Positions 21,777 through 34,389 of a stretch of DNA of 64,000 bases are shown one piece after another. How positions within the stretch are numbered: the stretch's first letter is position 1; every line of letters starts with the position of its first letter. A program made the position numbers and the translations under genes. This stretch comes from Leptodontidium sp. MPI-SDFR-AT-0119. Lineage: Eukaryota; Ascomycota; Leotiomycetes; Helotiales; Leptodontidiaceae. The notes under the pieces were generated by a model. It saw only the letters and a program-made list of their open reading frames with translations. It was not told the DNA's origin and did no database searches. The stretch lies in assembly GCA_020726505.1 (NCBI GenBank), contig JAHLEZ010000028.1, positions 682,001-746,000 of the forward strand, in the 5' to 3' direction.

Positions 21777-23480
21777 TTAGTTAGGTAAGGGGGGAAGGGG
21801 AAAACAAAGGGAAGGGGGGGGGGGTGAGACGTTAGATGGTGCTTTCCCTCCTAGGTAGTAGGAGAGGCTACCCCTCCTAGTCTCCGTTTGCTCTAGTAAG
21901 TATTCTCGGTGCGCGTCCCACAATGAGCAGTTAAAGAGGAAGTGTTTAACTGTTTCTCTTGCCTGTCCGCAAGCACACTGATTCGATTCTGCTGCCCTGA
22001 TACGATGTAGATACCCGTTAAGCCGTGCTATGCTTATTCGTAGTTGTGCTAGCACGTTTGCTTCTCTTCTTCTTAAGGCGTTATAGAGCGTGCGGGTATG
22101 GCGCCCTAGTAGCGCTGTGTTTATTTTCTTTAAGTGTTTTCCTACCCTATTAGGAAGTGTGTTGCCGATTTGCCTCTTTGCTTTTGCTATATTAATAATT
22201 GTGGATTTGGCGTTAGAGAATGGTTTTTGTAGTAATCTACCTGTCTCGGTGGCCCTTCGTGCTGCCTTCTTGGCTTCTTTCCCTAAATGAAACTCTTGTT
22301 GTGCTAGGGCCTACATAAGGAGGACGCGATTGTGTCCTTCCCTTAGTTCTCTGACTGTATCGTAGATTCGCATCACGCTGGCCTGACCCGACTGTTGTTT
22401 TGGTTGGCTTACCACTTGTAGCGCCGCCTGGTTGCTGGTGACGATTGTGATCTCTCTCCTTAAGACGTATAAGGGAACTCCCTGAATCGCCATTGCTATC
22501 GCCTCGAGCTCGGCAACGTATAGGTTTTGTTCTAATCTCGGTCCAAGGGTGATCGCGAATGTAATGGGCTGCCTATTTAGCATCCTACCGTAGCAGGCAC
22601 AGAATTGCATTGCAAATCTACGAATAAACTACAATACAAGTAGGGCCAGCAGCCTCCCTACCACGCTTTCCCGCAGGCCCGGTAAGACTATTGCCCCGAA
22701 AGGCTCACTCCTGGCCACCTGCTTCGCGAGGAAGGTCTAGGACTAAAACCTTCCTCTACGCCCTCTGCCCTATTTGCTCCTTAAACCTATATTAACGCGC
22801 AGCCCACTGCCCCGTTCTGCCTACAGACCGACACGCGCATCCGTCCTCTCAGGCCATATAGACAGTGTCTCTATCGCTGCCATTATATGCCACGCCCCAC
22901 GACTGTGAACCGCTTCGCGTTACCTTGCCAGGTCTCCCTTCACAGCAAGGCCGACCGTGTCTCGCAAAGGTTGCCCTATTGTCCCTATACCCCTAGCCAG
23001 GTAACATAGTATAGTGTTTCCCCTCTACTAACTAAAGTGTTACTTCCTCTTCCCCGCCTGCTTTGCCAGTTCTTCCTCTCCCGCTAGCCTGTACTCCCAT
23101 ATCCATAGTCTAAACCGCCAGCGCTCGCCAGAGCTGTAATTATAGAGCCGGGCCTGCCTCTGTAGTAGAGTTCCTCCGTACAGTGCTATTAGGGACTCTG
23201 CTATTCGAGAGAGAGTATAGCGGCTGTGTATCGTCCCCCTAAAATCCCCCCTTATAGCTACGCCTCTACCTCCCGCCGCTCAATATCCAGACTATAATAC
23301 GTTCGTTTAACAAGAGCTCGTTAGATCCTTCGATTAATTAGAGCTTCGACGGGTCCTTCAGGTGACGTTCGACGCGCGCGCGCCGCCCATGCCCTCCAGC
23401 GAAAATTCTACAATACACCCCAGAGGTGTCCTGTCGTACGACTAAGCATCGGTTCCACGTCGATATAATCGAGGGCCTGT
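21777..23480 (-). pseudogene. degraded LINE (Tad-like) remnant, minus strand
   Basis: The RNase H domain is at 22311-22610: FAITLGPRLEQN, VAELEAIAMAI, VTSNQAALQVVSQPKQQSGQ. The C-terminal zinc knuckle is at 21777-22055: RLNGYLHRIRAAESNQCACG, RETVKHFLFNC, then SLSYYLGGKA. To the right (22620-23480) minus-strand translation is broken but consistent with a ruined reverse transcriptase. The C-terminal signature differs from the LINE at 14.8-16.3 kb, so this is a different family in the opposite orientation. It ends near the promoter side of the NACHT-ankyrin gene. Confidence 0.8.
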
Positions 23481-24310
23481 ACCCTAAGTCAGGTAATCGT
23501 ACGTCGGATGGTTTTTATACCCATTTTGATAGTAGTCCTCTGTTCTGATGTGGCCACGTCGCCGTCGCCAATAAAGGGGGACAAGGCCTCCACCGATAAC
23601 CACAACACCACAACAGCTCCATCGAATGCGCTTGTCTCCCGTTGGCTCTACGATAATATTACAATTATAGGTTCCTAGCCAGCACCACGGACATGTGGGA
23701 GTTCGACTTTGCTGGCCTAAGTTTGTTGCATTGAACCAACAGACCCCTGCCATAAAATGGGTCACGTGATGGGAACTTTTGGCGCTTGCACTGATAATTA
23801 CGTAACATTTATGTAAGCTCCGACCGGACTGATTTCAACCCTGGTTTTGGGCTCGAAATTTCCGGTAAACTATTCGAAGCCCTTTCTCCTCTTAGCAAGC
23901 TAAGAAGTACGAAGGCATTCCCCTCACTCACCATGGCAAGCGCTCTACTTCTAGATTTAAGATTAAGGACCCGTGCATTTGAAAGAGACCGAAAGCTCGA
24001 AACAGGCGAAACCGACAGCAATGGCGACAAAGATGAGAACCTTGCTAGCACAGCAAGCGATGATAGTGATGTACGATCAGTTTACTGCTGTTGAACTTCT
24101 AGCCCCCAAATATGCCTGTTTCAAAGATGCAGTCACACCGCTGCGTCTGCAGCCTAAGCGATCCCCGCAAATCATAGGCAGCAGTGCGGCGCGGGGTTTC
24201 GAGCTGAAATCTCACATCTACTACCTTCGGAATGTTTCTTCGCTCACTTCAATGTGGATAACCATCCTTCATCTATATTCAACTATTGAAAGAGTTAACT
24301 AGTGGTCACA
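23481..24310. other. upstream region of the NACHT-ankyrin gene
   Basis: A 93-codon minus frame (23484-23765) and a 109-codon + frame (23973-24302) are present but show no recognised motif. I see no sequence for a HeLo, Goodbye, Pfs or HET effector domain that would extend the downstream gene. Promoter and leader are expected here. Confidence 0.35.
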
Positions 24311-27300
24311 ATGATGGATAACGACGACTTCGTACTTGTCGAAAGACACGGTCAGCTTCCTTCTCCTCAGCCCGTTATCTCACCTACCTCATCAACTGAC
24401 CACCTCAAAGATAGCGAGCAAGGCGACGAGAACGATGCTCCTAAAGTGACACCCGAAGATCTTGAGAACATCAGATTGTGGTTGTCTCCTACGGAATTCG
24501 AGTCTGAAGGCAGCGAATATCGCAAACATCTCAATGCGCACGTGCCGGGCACAGGGAATTGGTTGTTCCAGACTGAGCAGTACATGAACTGGCATAATGG
24601 CGAGGATAATGTTGGTGCTCTGTGGATTCAGGGAATCCCTGGGAGCGGGAAATCAGTCGTCGCCGCCAACTTAGTCCAGACACTAAAGAGCGAGGAAGTG
24701 CTTGTCTTATTCTTCTTTTCTCGCCGGATCATAAAGTCTAACAGCGAACCTCGATTTCTCGTTCGAGACTGCTTGCATCAGCTTTTGGACCATAGTATTG
24801 CGCTGCAACGGAGACTGAAGAGTGTATTTGAGCAACATCCTGTTGTAGGGAACGTTCCCTTCCATGAACTGTGGAGAATCTTGATTGTTGGACTGTCGAC
24901 AATTCCAAAGGTCTACCTTGTGTTCGATGCTTTAGACGAGCTTGCTACCGAGGAGGATGGATTCCTCCAATGCCTACTTAACCTCGCACAAACAAAACCG
25001 GACTCAATCAAGCTGATAATGACCAGTCGCCCGCTTCCCCATCTTCAAACTGTCTTGAAAAGCCCCTTCATAGCCAATATTCGGCTTTCAGGGCATAGGG
25101 TGAAGATGGATATCACTACATATGTCACTCATCGCCTATCCACCCAGCAAGAGAGAAGCCTATCCGTGGAGGATCAGTGTGTAGTCAAGGATGTCATTTG
25201 CCAAAAAGCCGATAACCTATTTCTCTACGCTCGACTTATGCTCGATGAGCTTTTTCAACAATCAACACCGGTGTTAGCACATCTACAGCGTCTTCCGAGC
25301 TCTCTGGAAGACATGTACGTGAATCTCCTCCATGAGCATTCTTCCCGATCGGGAGCAAGCCTACACTTTCAATCCTTGCTGCTTTCTTGGGTCGCTCATG
25401 CATCGCGTCCGCTTCGAGTCACGGAACTTGCGGCTTTGATCAATTCCCACGGTGATCGCGTGGGTCTTAATGCCTCCCAAGAAGCAAAGCTTATGGTTCG
25501 CACTTCATGCGGTCCTCTACTCGAGATCTTAAACGATGAGACCGTACAAGTGATCCATCACTCTTTCACTGAGTTCCTTCTCGATAACAGCCGGAGCAGT
25601 GCTAAAGAGACCACTGAATCTGACAAATGGTTTCCAGCATTCACGCCTGCTCTAGCCCATCGATCTCTAATGTTCTCTTGTATTGATTATCTCAAGTCTG
25701 GGTGTTTTGACTCGTGGTCTGTTGGAGAACGTCTAACGACGGCTGATTATGAGAAATGTCCCTCGTTTGAGAGTCAGCGCCAGTTGATGGTTCAATTTCA
25801 GTTCCTTCAGTACGCTTCACAGAACTTGCTCTATCATGCAGTAAAATGTGATGCTCATGATATTCAACTAGCTCACAAGCTGGATGAACTCTTGCAATAT
25901 GGGAGTCACGATTTTGAAAGTTGGAAAGATTTTTTTTTCGCGAAGGAGGGTAAGACTCCACCCGATGACTTCCATTCACTTCACGTGACTTCTCAAGCTG
26001 GATTGACAGCCTATACTGTGTGGCTTCTGGGGAAAGGAGCAGATCCGAATCTTGTCGATTCTCAAATGCGGACGGCAGCTGCCTACGCTGCTATGTATGG
26101 TCATTCTGAGACACTGGCTGTTCTTCTGAATCAGAATGCCTCATTTACGATTAAGGACTGGGATGGCTTACAGCCAATCCACCATTCATCCAAGGGCAAT
26201 CATGTTGACGCACTACGTTGCTTACTCGATGCTGGTGCAAATCCGATGTCGCCGAAAGATGACGAAGATCACAATTGGTGCTCATACCTTCCTTCCACGA
26301 TCGGAATCACACCTATACAGCTAGCATGCGAGATTGGAAACGCAGATGTTGTCACTGAGTTGCTGGAACACCTGGAACCTTCTCTGAGAAGTGACATTCT
26401 TCCACACTGGGCGTCTGCGACAGGTCAGGCCAAGCCTCTCTCAGTTCTATTTCAATATCCTCAAATTTTAGCCAATATCAATCGGAAAGATATATGTGGA
26501 AATACTGCTATCTATTTAGCTGCATGTATTGGAGATTCCGCGACCGTGCGTATATTACTCGATAATGGTGCTGATATGCACGGAAGGTCAGATGACTTGG
26601 TCCTATCTACGGATGACGAACCTATGGAGGAGACAACTGGATTTGGACGAACTCCACTCCAAGGATGGTCAAACTGCAGACGCAGAAGAGATGGCAACTT
26701 GCCTTATGGTAGCGTTGAGGAATGGGAGAGGACCGGTACATTATTGATTGAAGCTGGAAGTGATATCGAGGCCAGAGATGAGAAGGGACAAACAGTATTG
26801 TTCGCCTGGAAAGAACAGCTTCGTTACGGCCGCGGAGACTCAGATCGAACGGCACGATTTGTGTCCCTCCTACTTAAAAATGGCGCCAATCTCCGGGCGA
26901 CTGATAACGAAGGAAACACTCCACTTCATTTATATCAGAAATGGCACCAGAATCCCAAAATCGTCGGATTGTTCATAAAAGGAGGAGCGGATATCAATAC
27001 AACTCGACAAGGCGATCTCGCGACTTCTCTCATTGCCCGTGCAAAAGCACAGTGCACTGACGTTGAGGCATACATTGATAACGGCGCAGATTTCAACATG
27101 CAAGATTCAGAAGGAAACACCGCCCTCCATTATATCTGCAGATCGTGGCTGTTTGAACTCTCGCATGTCAAGGAATGGCTACTTGCCGCGGACCCCACGA
27201 TTAAGAATCGCAAAGGCGAAACCTGCGTATATAATCTCCGCTATGGAAACGGAGGTAATGGGAGAGTAGAAGCCATTCCGCTGTTAGTGGAGAAAGGGTT

Positions 27301-30300
27301 GGACCTCGAGTCTAGAAATCGGCTTGGACGAACAGCCCTGCTTGCTGCATGTGCGAGTGCAGAGCGACACTTTATACTGGGCTTGATTAGATACGGAGCT
27401 AACGCGAAGTCTAGAGACTTCCAAAATAAGTCGTGTAAGTAAACCTTGGCGATTTGTTTCCAGTATTTTAATCATTGGACAGGTCTTCATCTGATCGCTC
27501 AAGTTGAGTTGGCGAATTATGACCACGGATCGAAGGATATTCAGACAACCTCAGAGGTCATAAAATCCCTCATCAAGGCGGGCGGAGACATTAATGGTGT
27601 CGACTTTGACGGCAATACTCCTTTCATGGATGCAGTTGAATCGAACGGCTACTTTAGCGCCCTTAAGATTAGACTAGAGTCGATTCTCAAGTTTGGGGGA
27701 ATGGCGAACACTTCCAATCATCGCGGGCAAACGGCTTTGCACAAGGTCGCAGCTTTAACCGATTTTGACTCTAGGCACCATGCACATGGAGATGTTCCTA
27801 AACGGATTGATTTTCTATTACAGCAGAGTCTAGAACTCGACCTGCATGCACGGGATAACGAAGGCATTATGGCCATCCATATCGCAGCTTCGACATCGGA
27901 GATCAACACGTGGAAATTCGTACAAGCTGGAGCAGACATACAAGCCCAGGCTGATGATTATCGTACTCCTCTACATTTCGCGGCTGGCGCCGCACAAAGT
28001 AATTCTGTTGGTCTCCTCTGCAAATTATACGGAGAGAAATCTGGGACTGTAGATCAAAGGGATGAAAATGGCCGTACCGCTTTGCACTATGCAGCACTTT
28101 CAGGCAACTCCGAATGTGTCTATTACCTCCTGCAATCGGGTGCAAGTCCCAATGCCAAGGATAATCAAGGTCTAACACCACTGCACTTGGCTGCACAACA
28201 TCAAATCGATACAGCCAACATCAGAAATCAGCGCAAATTTGCAAAGATCTCATACCATAATGAAGTGTCATCCGGAATGCTAAACCTATCTCCATACATG
28301 GACATGAGAAAGGAAAGTCCCTTCCATAAGACTAACTCGAATTTGAGTCTGGCAATTTGCCAGGATACGGAGTCACGTATTATCCAAGATGTTGCTCGTT
28401 TACTTCTGTCAGCTGGTGCAGACCCAACTGCATGCGATAAGTCGGGACAAACTCCATATGATGTGGCTATTTTTCTGAACAATGAAGACATGGTGAATGT
28501 ACTTTCGCCCGTCAGGCAAAAGAATGACACGGAAATATCCCTAGCAGATCAATGGTATTCCGTCAGAAGCGCCAGCGCTGAAGAAATTGTTCGGACCATC
28601 AACGTCGAAGGTGCCGACGCCTATACACTTTTACAAACTGCTATTGTCTTGAGGAACGAATCTGTTCTTGATGCTCTCTTGAAGGCTGGAGTAGACCCAG
28701 CAACTCCTGGTCCTGCCGCATTAACACCCGTGCACATTATTGCACATTTCGGTCTCATTTCAATGATGAAGATCGTCGTATCTCACGTTGACTTGAACAC
28801 CTTCTCACCCTCTTTAATTCACGTCGCAGCGAGCAGAGAGCAATCCAATATCCAGATGATCGACCTTCTGATCGAGCTAGGCGTGGATGTGAGCTCTCCT
28901 TATCAGGAAGTTGATGATGAGCGGCGTAGATCCACAGGAGACCCAATACCATCATACGCAGCAGCCCATATTCTAGCGATGGGCGAGCGATGGTGGAATA
29001 TCTCAGCACTCGAGTCCTTATGCAAAGCAGGCGCGGATCTCGAAATGACAGATGGAGACGGAAATACTGTCCTACAATGCGCACTAAATGGGAAGAAGAG
29101 CGGGTCTTGGGGGCCTGGCTTCTGGCGAAATGAAACGTTGGAGGTATTGCTCAGACATGACGCAAATGTCAACGCCGTATCTCCAGACAGTGGATCGACA
29201 CCACTCACCGCATGTTTGGAATCTAGGCGGGGTCGGAAACTGGTACAGAAGCTTCTTGATGCCGGTGCTGATATCAATCTTGGCAGAGTTCCTGCAATAT
29301 TTGAAGCCATCGAGAGTGAAGATCCTGAAGCCACCGCAGCAATACTTGATGCTGGCGGAGATGTCAACGCTATCTACAGTCCGGAAAAGCCTAAAATGTA
29401 TGGCCAGGGCCCAAAAGTAGAAACCCCACTTCTGTCTGCCGCCCTGAAGGATGGCTTTTCATTTCGCAATACTGACGCAGAGAGACGGTGCGCCCGAGAA
29501 GAAATTATAGCCGTCCTTCTTGAGCGTGGAGGAAATCCACTTCTAGAACTCCAGGATGGCAAAACCACTGTTCTCCATGAAATCGCATACTGCCACGGTC
29601 TCATCGCACCTATCTTGAAGACGGAGATCGATCTTGAAGTCAAAGATTCTCAACATCGCACGCCTTTACTTGCAGCATGCGGTCCCGTCGAAGGCTCCTG
29701 GCGCCGCACCGAAGACGAGTCCACACCCCGCGAATTGATTCTCGCAGGCGCAAACATCCATATAACAGATGCCACCGGCTCGACTCCCCTTCACCTGGCC
29801 GTTCAGGCTGGTCTATTCGACACCACCTCTCTGCTGTTGGAAAAGGGCGCTTTCCCTTCTGCCAAGAACAATGCAGAGCTCTCCCCACTGAGCTACGCTC
29901 TCAAATCTCATTACCAGAGTCAGCTGAAATTCGCCAAAGTTTTATTATCTGCTGGAGCGGAACATCTCATCACCGGTCCAAACGGGGAATCACCACTTCA
30001 TCTTCTCGCCCCTTCGCTAATGTATCTCTCTCCGGCCAACGGCGCCGAGTTCCGGGAGCGTGTCTATCAGTCAAATGATAAGACAGATTATCTCGCCGAG
30101 ATTAACGATCTGTATCAGCAATTCGTTGACCATAGTTGCGACCGCAATGCTCGAGACCATCTGGGAAATACACCGCTGTTCCCATATGTCAAGGAAATTA
30201 AACATCGCAACGACTATTGGTTGGTTGAACCACCAGCGGAGGAGGACGTCAGGAAGATGTTTGAGAGTCATGACGTACTGGCGGTTAATGATGAGGGCGA

Positions 30301-30496
30301 TACGTTGTTGCATGCTGTTGCTTCTAGGCAGGAGGGAGATCAAAGTGAGGGTGATGGAGTGTGGTTGTTTAAGGAGCTGATGGTGTGGGGGGTAGATCCG
30401 AAGAAAGAGAATAAAAAGGGTGCTTCTGCACTTGATATTGCGGCTGCTTGTGGAAAGCAAGCAATTTTGGAGATTTTCGCGCGGGAAGAACAGTAG
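24311..30496 (+). CDS. NACHT-ankyrin NOD-like receptor (fungal NLR), intact, 2,045 residues
   Basis: Two exons, 24311-27434 and 27483-30496, are joined across a 48-bp intron (GTAAGT...GGACAG). The join restores an ankyrin repeat reading NKSCLHLIAQ. The NACHT ATPase has Walker A GIPGSGKS (residues 108-115) and Walker B VYLVFDALDEL (201-211), followed by TSRPLPHL. A winged-helix-like segment (LLLSWVAHASRPLRVTELAAL) follows. From about residue 552 to the end there are many ankyrin repeats (GNTPLHL, GRTALHYAALSGN, GADINL and similar), perhaps 30. The ~60-residue N-terminus (MMDNDDFVLVERHG...) is short, Ser/Pro-rich and carries no recognisable effector domain. Fungal NLRs bind ligand through C-terminal repeats and oligomerise through NACHT, and several control incompatibility. 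The ATG at 24311 is the first in frame. Ligand and partner are unknown. It lies 3 kb from a HET gene in the opposite orientation. Confidence 0.93.
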
Positions 30497-31013
30497 GAGA
30501 GGTACCTGGTTCTGCATACATACTTACTGGGAGACATAAGAAAGTAATCTAACGGCGGATTCTAACGTCTCGAAAGGCAAAATTCTCAGAAAAAAATTGA
30601 ATGATAGTCTATACTAAGATATACGCTTTATTCAGCTTATAAAATGAAATGACGAGACTTAATCAATCTTAAGGCATATAAAAGAAGCCAAGTATTTATA
30701 TATCATTAGTTAAAATAATATTCTACAGTATATTTATTATGTACACGGTATGGGAATGTTGACAGGGTGTATCTGATTATCCCAGGCTCCAGTACCGTCT
30801 AATACTGAGTGATAGCAAGAAATGTCGCTATGGTGACAGTAGCTGCTTCAGTCACGAGCAAATCCTGCTTCCGAAAAGTACCGTATCCCCTAAGCTGCCG
30901 TACAAAACACCCTTTTTATAGGGGGGTGGACAGCCTGTGGGGCGCCCTGTAATTTAGCGAGGAACACCAAAAATTACACTTTGTACCAAAAGTATCGTTT
31001 TTCCTACCTATAT
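30497..31013. other. 3' region of the NLR gene, AT-rich
   Basis: No coding frame. The stretch becomes AT-rich and should contain the polyadenylation region of the NLR transcript. An unremarkable inverted-repeat-like AGGGGGGTGG segment near 30920 was not interpretable. Confidence 0.35.
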
Positions 31014-31280
31014 TCAAGCTATTCTATAATATAATATAAAGCAATCTGTTTTCTTATAAAGTACAACCTCACATTGCTTACACTTATATATTGTAGCCTT
31101 TCTTTTGGTGGTTCGACCAAGATTAACTACTATATTTCCCAAAGCAACTCTTTTTAATAGAGGACTATTACTAAACCTCACCCCTTTACAAGTAACGTAG
31201 TCTACTCTCTTTTGTGCTATTATTATTTTGATTAACTCATAGGAATAAACCGGGACCTCCACAATAACTCCAGATAGCTA
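31014..31280 (-). pseudogene. possible C-terminal fragment of a DDE (PiggyBac-like) transposase
   Basis: An 82-codon minus frame ends in a zinc-ribbon-like segment (YKCKQCEVVLYKKTDCFILYY) preceded by FSNSPLLKRVALGNIVVN and a basic TTKRKAT. A CxxC...L...CF..YH-type end is common in PiggyBac-like and related transposases. Here one Cys is Tyr (VVLY where VALC is expected) and the terminal His is Tyr, both explained by transitions. No catalytic domain is visible next to it. It is AT-shifted, so probably RIP-affected. Assignment rests on the zinc-ribbon pattern alone. Confidence 0.35.
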
Positions 31281-33089
31281 TGAAATACGCCTCTTTCGTG
31301 AGTCCGGTATATTACGTCCTATAACAATTAGTGCGTCTACCACTTATAACCGGAAATCGTCTTGCGAACGGAGGGAAACGTTTTTTAGCTGTGCATTGGT
31401 CAATTAGTTTCCAGAAATAACCCACCGTGGCTCGACTAACCTTAGATCTTAGAAATCAACGATGGCCAATTTGCGGGCTATAGCAACTGTGTTATGGATC
31501 TGTTTCCTCGGTCAGTAATGTCCCTCGAGGTCTGCCAATCATTCCTGTTTAGACGAATCTATTTGACCTCTGAACTATGTACATTTTATCCTGCGCGCAG
31601 AGTTTTTGTATCCTTTTTACCCCAGGGCACGCAGACCAGTCTTGCAATCTCAAGTCTCTTTGTCTTCCTCTAAATTGAAAAGAAAAGGAAACAAACTGGC
31701 GTTATTGAAACACTTAGGCCTGCTCCATGCCTTAATATGCTATCTATGTTTCCATCCCAGTCAAGCAGCGCATTGCTTCTTCGGGTCTCGGATGGCTGGA
31801 AATCTGCACCTCAGAGTGCATCACCAGCCAAGAAAACAGAAAGTGGTCTTTGAAGTGGTTTTAACTCCCAATCAGCAGTTTTCAAATTTTTAAGCTTCCG
31901 CATCTGTTTAACGTCAAAAGTAAGAGTCTCGTGTATCCCCAGCTCTGTTTCACATTTCGAGGCGAAGACTCCAAAAGCCTGTCAAGCGCTCGTAAAACCT
32001 TCACGCTATCGATCAAGGTCTTTGTGGGTTATCAAAGCTTGGTGATTGGCACTGCAACATGTGGGTCGATCGTCACATCGTGGCCGACGAGATCTGACAT
32101 CATTAACAGACTGCAGTAGGCTGGATTCAAGAGGGATACCGACCTCTTCTAATTTTTTATGGGCGTGAATTCTACACGAGCCCATTTATCCGAACGCACC
32201 TTCTGATAGAGAGGTGGAAGCTGTCGAGAGGAGATATTTGGGAAATGAGGATGAGAATGAACTGATCCGACCTTGCCCAACTCTATCCGCGGCCCATCCA
32301 CTCTAATTCATCTGGATGCAGATAAGATTGACGGTAAGGCAAGCACACCAAGGTTGGCTCCGTGACCAGTCGGTCAGCACCTTGAATCTGTCCGAGGTTC
32401 CAGCTGTTGACTTCGCCTAGATTAGCGAGTCTTTTCCGGACGCGCGATGGGATTTGTCCGTGCCAATGCTGTTGGGACTCCATGTCTAAGTCTATCACCA
32501 GCGTTAAAGCTGTGTCTCTCAGACAGAATGCAGGAAACATTACTATGAGTTCGACGTTGAAGGAAGGTTTGGGTGATTCCGATAAGGGATAGCATTGTGG
32601 CTATAATGCCAAAGATAATCGCGCAGATGACTTCAAGAGTCATGGCGAGCTAATTTTATTTGAGCCGGGAGGGAGGACGTGGTAACATAAATCGGAAAGA
32701 GCAGTGTCTGAATTGGTTGAGGTCCTTAGGATGAGGGCATGTGCTCGTTGCATTCATAAAGAGGATTTTAAGGATGCTACTATCTGTATACAATTTTTCA
32801 AAGGGGACAAGAAAGTTGTATAAATACGAATAGCGGCCCCCCAAGAAGAATCGCAGTCTGCGCTGTGCTTGAGAGCCTTCCGGGCCGGTGCAACTGATGC
32901 AGAAGATCGATCATCTGTGCCGAGACTGAGCCAGTGCTGTTGTTCCATGACGCATCTTGAAAACAGATTGAGTCTGTGCCAGCTTTTTGATTTTTGGATA
33001 GGAAAGATACGACGGGCAATGCGTAGAGCATCTTGACGACAAGGCTTGACGAGCTTCAGCGAGTGGGTGGCATTTCGAGATGCACCACC
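31281..33089. other. intergenic, no supported gene
   Basis: Short open frames (31606-31893 +, 31931-32119 +, 32283-32540 -, and the left part of a 313-codon minus frame at 32754-33695) have no recognisable motifs. The long minus frame is mostly a consequence of the Cys/Trp/His-rich reading of the adjacent repeat array, so I do not call it a gene. Confidence 0.35.
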
Positions 33090-33370
33090 AGGGAGCCAGT
33101 GCACGTAGGCAAGGAGCCAGTGCAGGTACTCTCGCGATCGCATGTGAGCCAGTGCAAATTGGTGGCTAGTGCAAATGGTTTGGCAGGTTGCCAAGGGAGC
33201 CAGTGCAAGTGGTTTGGCAGGTCGCCAAGTGAGCCAGTGCAAATAGCAAATCGCCAACAGACGCCAAGAGAGCAAGGACAAGGCCCAGAGAGCCGGTGCG
33301 ATATCTAACGAGCCAGTAAAGGTCACCCAGTGCAGAGCCTGCAGCGGCGGATTGAGCCGGTGCAGAGCTG
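33090..33370. repeat. dispersed short repeat array, core GAGCCAGTGCA
   Basis: Five exact copies of GAGCCAGTGCA start near 33092, 33114, 33146, 33198 and 33230. About five variants (GGCTAGTGCA, GAGCCGGTGC, ACCCAGTGCAG and others) follow to about 33370. Between two of them a 34-bp unit containing GGTTTGGCAGGTYGCCAAG is duplicated in direct order. Spacing is irregular (22-52 bp). The array lies 0.3-0.55 kb upstream of the C2H2 gene. Confidence 0.75.
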
Positions 33371-33649
33371 GGGCGGCTGCATGATTGCTGGGCTGGTCAC
33401 ATTTGCCGCCTCGAGCCAAGGCGCTGCGTTGTGGCCCGCTGAGGCTGTGATGTGCTGACCAGGCCACCGCAAGGGACTGGGCCTGTGCAAACTCCCTAAC
33501 TCCCCCGCGCTCTACTTTATCTACAGATGATCCCATAACATTTTTCAGCGTCTTTATAGCCATTTCGACCTGAGCCAGCAGCACGGCAAGCCCTCCCCTG
33601 AACGACAGACACTTCCTGACTGCGCCGCGGGCCTGTGAATACCGAAAGG

Positions 33650-34389
33650 ATGAAAGCAATACATCCGGCCACGTTCCCATGCAGTCTGTGCCCAAAAAGA
33701 TTCACTCGAGCCTTTAACCTGCGAAATCATTTTCGCACTCACACGGACGAGCGACCTTTCGTTTGCACCGTGTGTGGGAAGGCGTTCAATCGGAAAAACG
33801 ATCACAAAAGCCACGAACAGCTTCATAGCGGCGAGAAGAAGTGGATATGTAAAGGCGACTTGGACAATGGCTGCAATTGGGGCTGCGGTCGCCGCTTTGC
33901 TCGCTCCTCGAACCTCGGACGGCATTTTCGAAGTGAATGCGGCCAAATTTGCATCAAGCCCCTTCTGGAGGAAGAGCATGCGAAGCGCCTTGCAAATCCG
34001 GCCTGGCCACTAACGCCGCGAGCAAATGCGGAGCCCACGGCTGCGACCACGCTGACGGACATTGCAAGAACTTCGGAGACAGGGAGAAGCAGTGCATATA
34101 TAGAATCTACCACTCCACCTGCACGACCAGATGTCTCCCAAGCGGCTCTGTCCGTCTTCTCATCTGGTGATTTAGCGGCCATTCACTGGAATGCATTTGA
34201 CCGTGAGTACACCGTCACATGCATAGACCTAGGCTGACTATTTACTTTTGATCAGAACCTTTCCTGATCCGCCCTCCTCTAGAAACGCAGAATGCAAGCA
34301 ACATCCAAAGAGCAAAGCCAGGAAGCGTCCTTGAGCCACGCGAAAACATCCAGCTACTTGAAAAAATCTTCAGAGATAAAGGTTCGTAG
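33650..34389 (+). CDS. C2H2 zinc-finger protein, 228 residues
   Basis: Exon 1 is 33650-34202 and exon 2 is 34256-34389, with a 53-bp intron (GTGAGT...GATCAG) that changes the reading to [12 protein letters not shown] and ends DKGS. Finger 1 uses C11, C14, H27, H31. Finger 2 uses C39, C42, H55, H59. The linker TDERPF matches the classical TGEKPF type. Finger 3 is atypical: C67, then C75 or C79, H92 and C97 ([16 protein letters not shown]), a C2HC arrangement found in several fungal zinc-finger proteins. The remaining ~130 residues are Ala/Pro/Thr-rich with no domain. It is probably a nuclear DNA-binding regulator; its targets are unknown. The start is the first ATG before finger 1. A further exon past the stop cannot be excluded. 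Confidence 0.8.

Noticed and set aside
32754..33695. 313-codon minus-strand open frame
   Set aside because: Much of it is the antisense reading of the GAGCCAGTGCA repeat array, and it overlaps the 5' end of the C2H2 gene. The HWL-type peptide repeats look like by-products.
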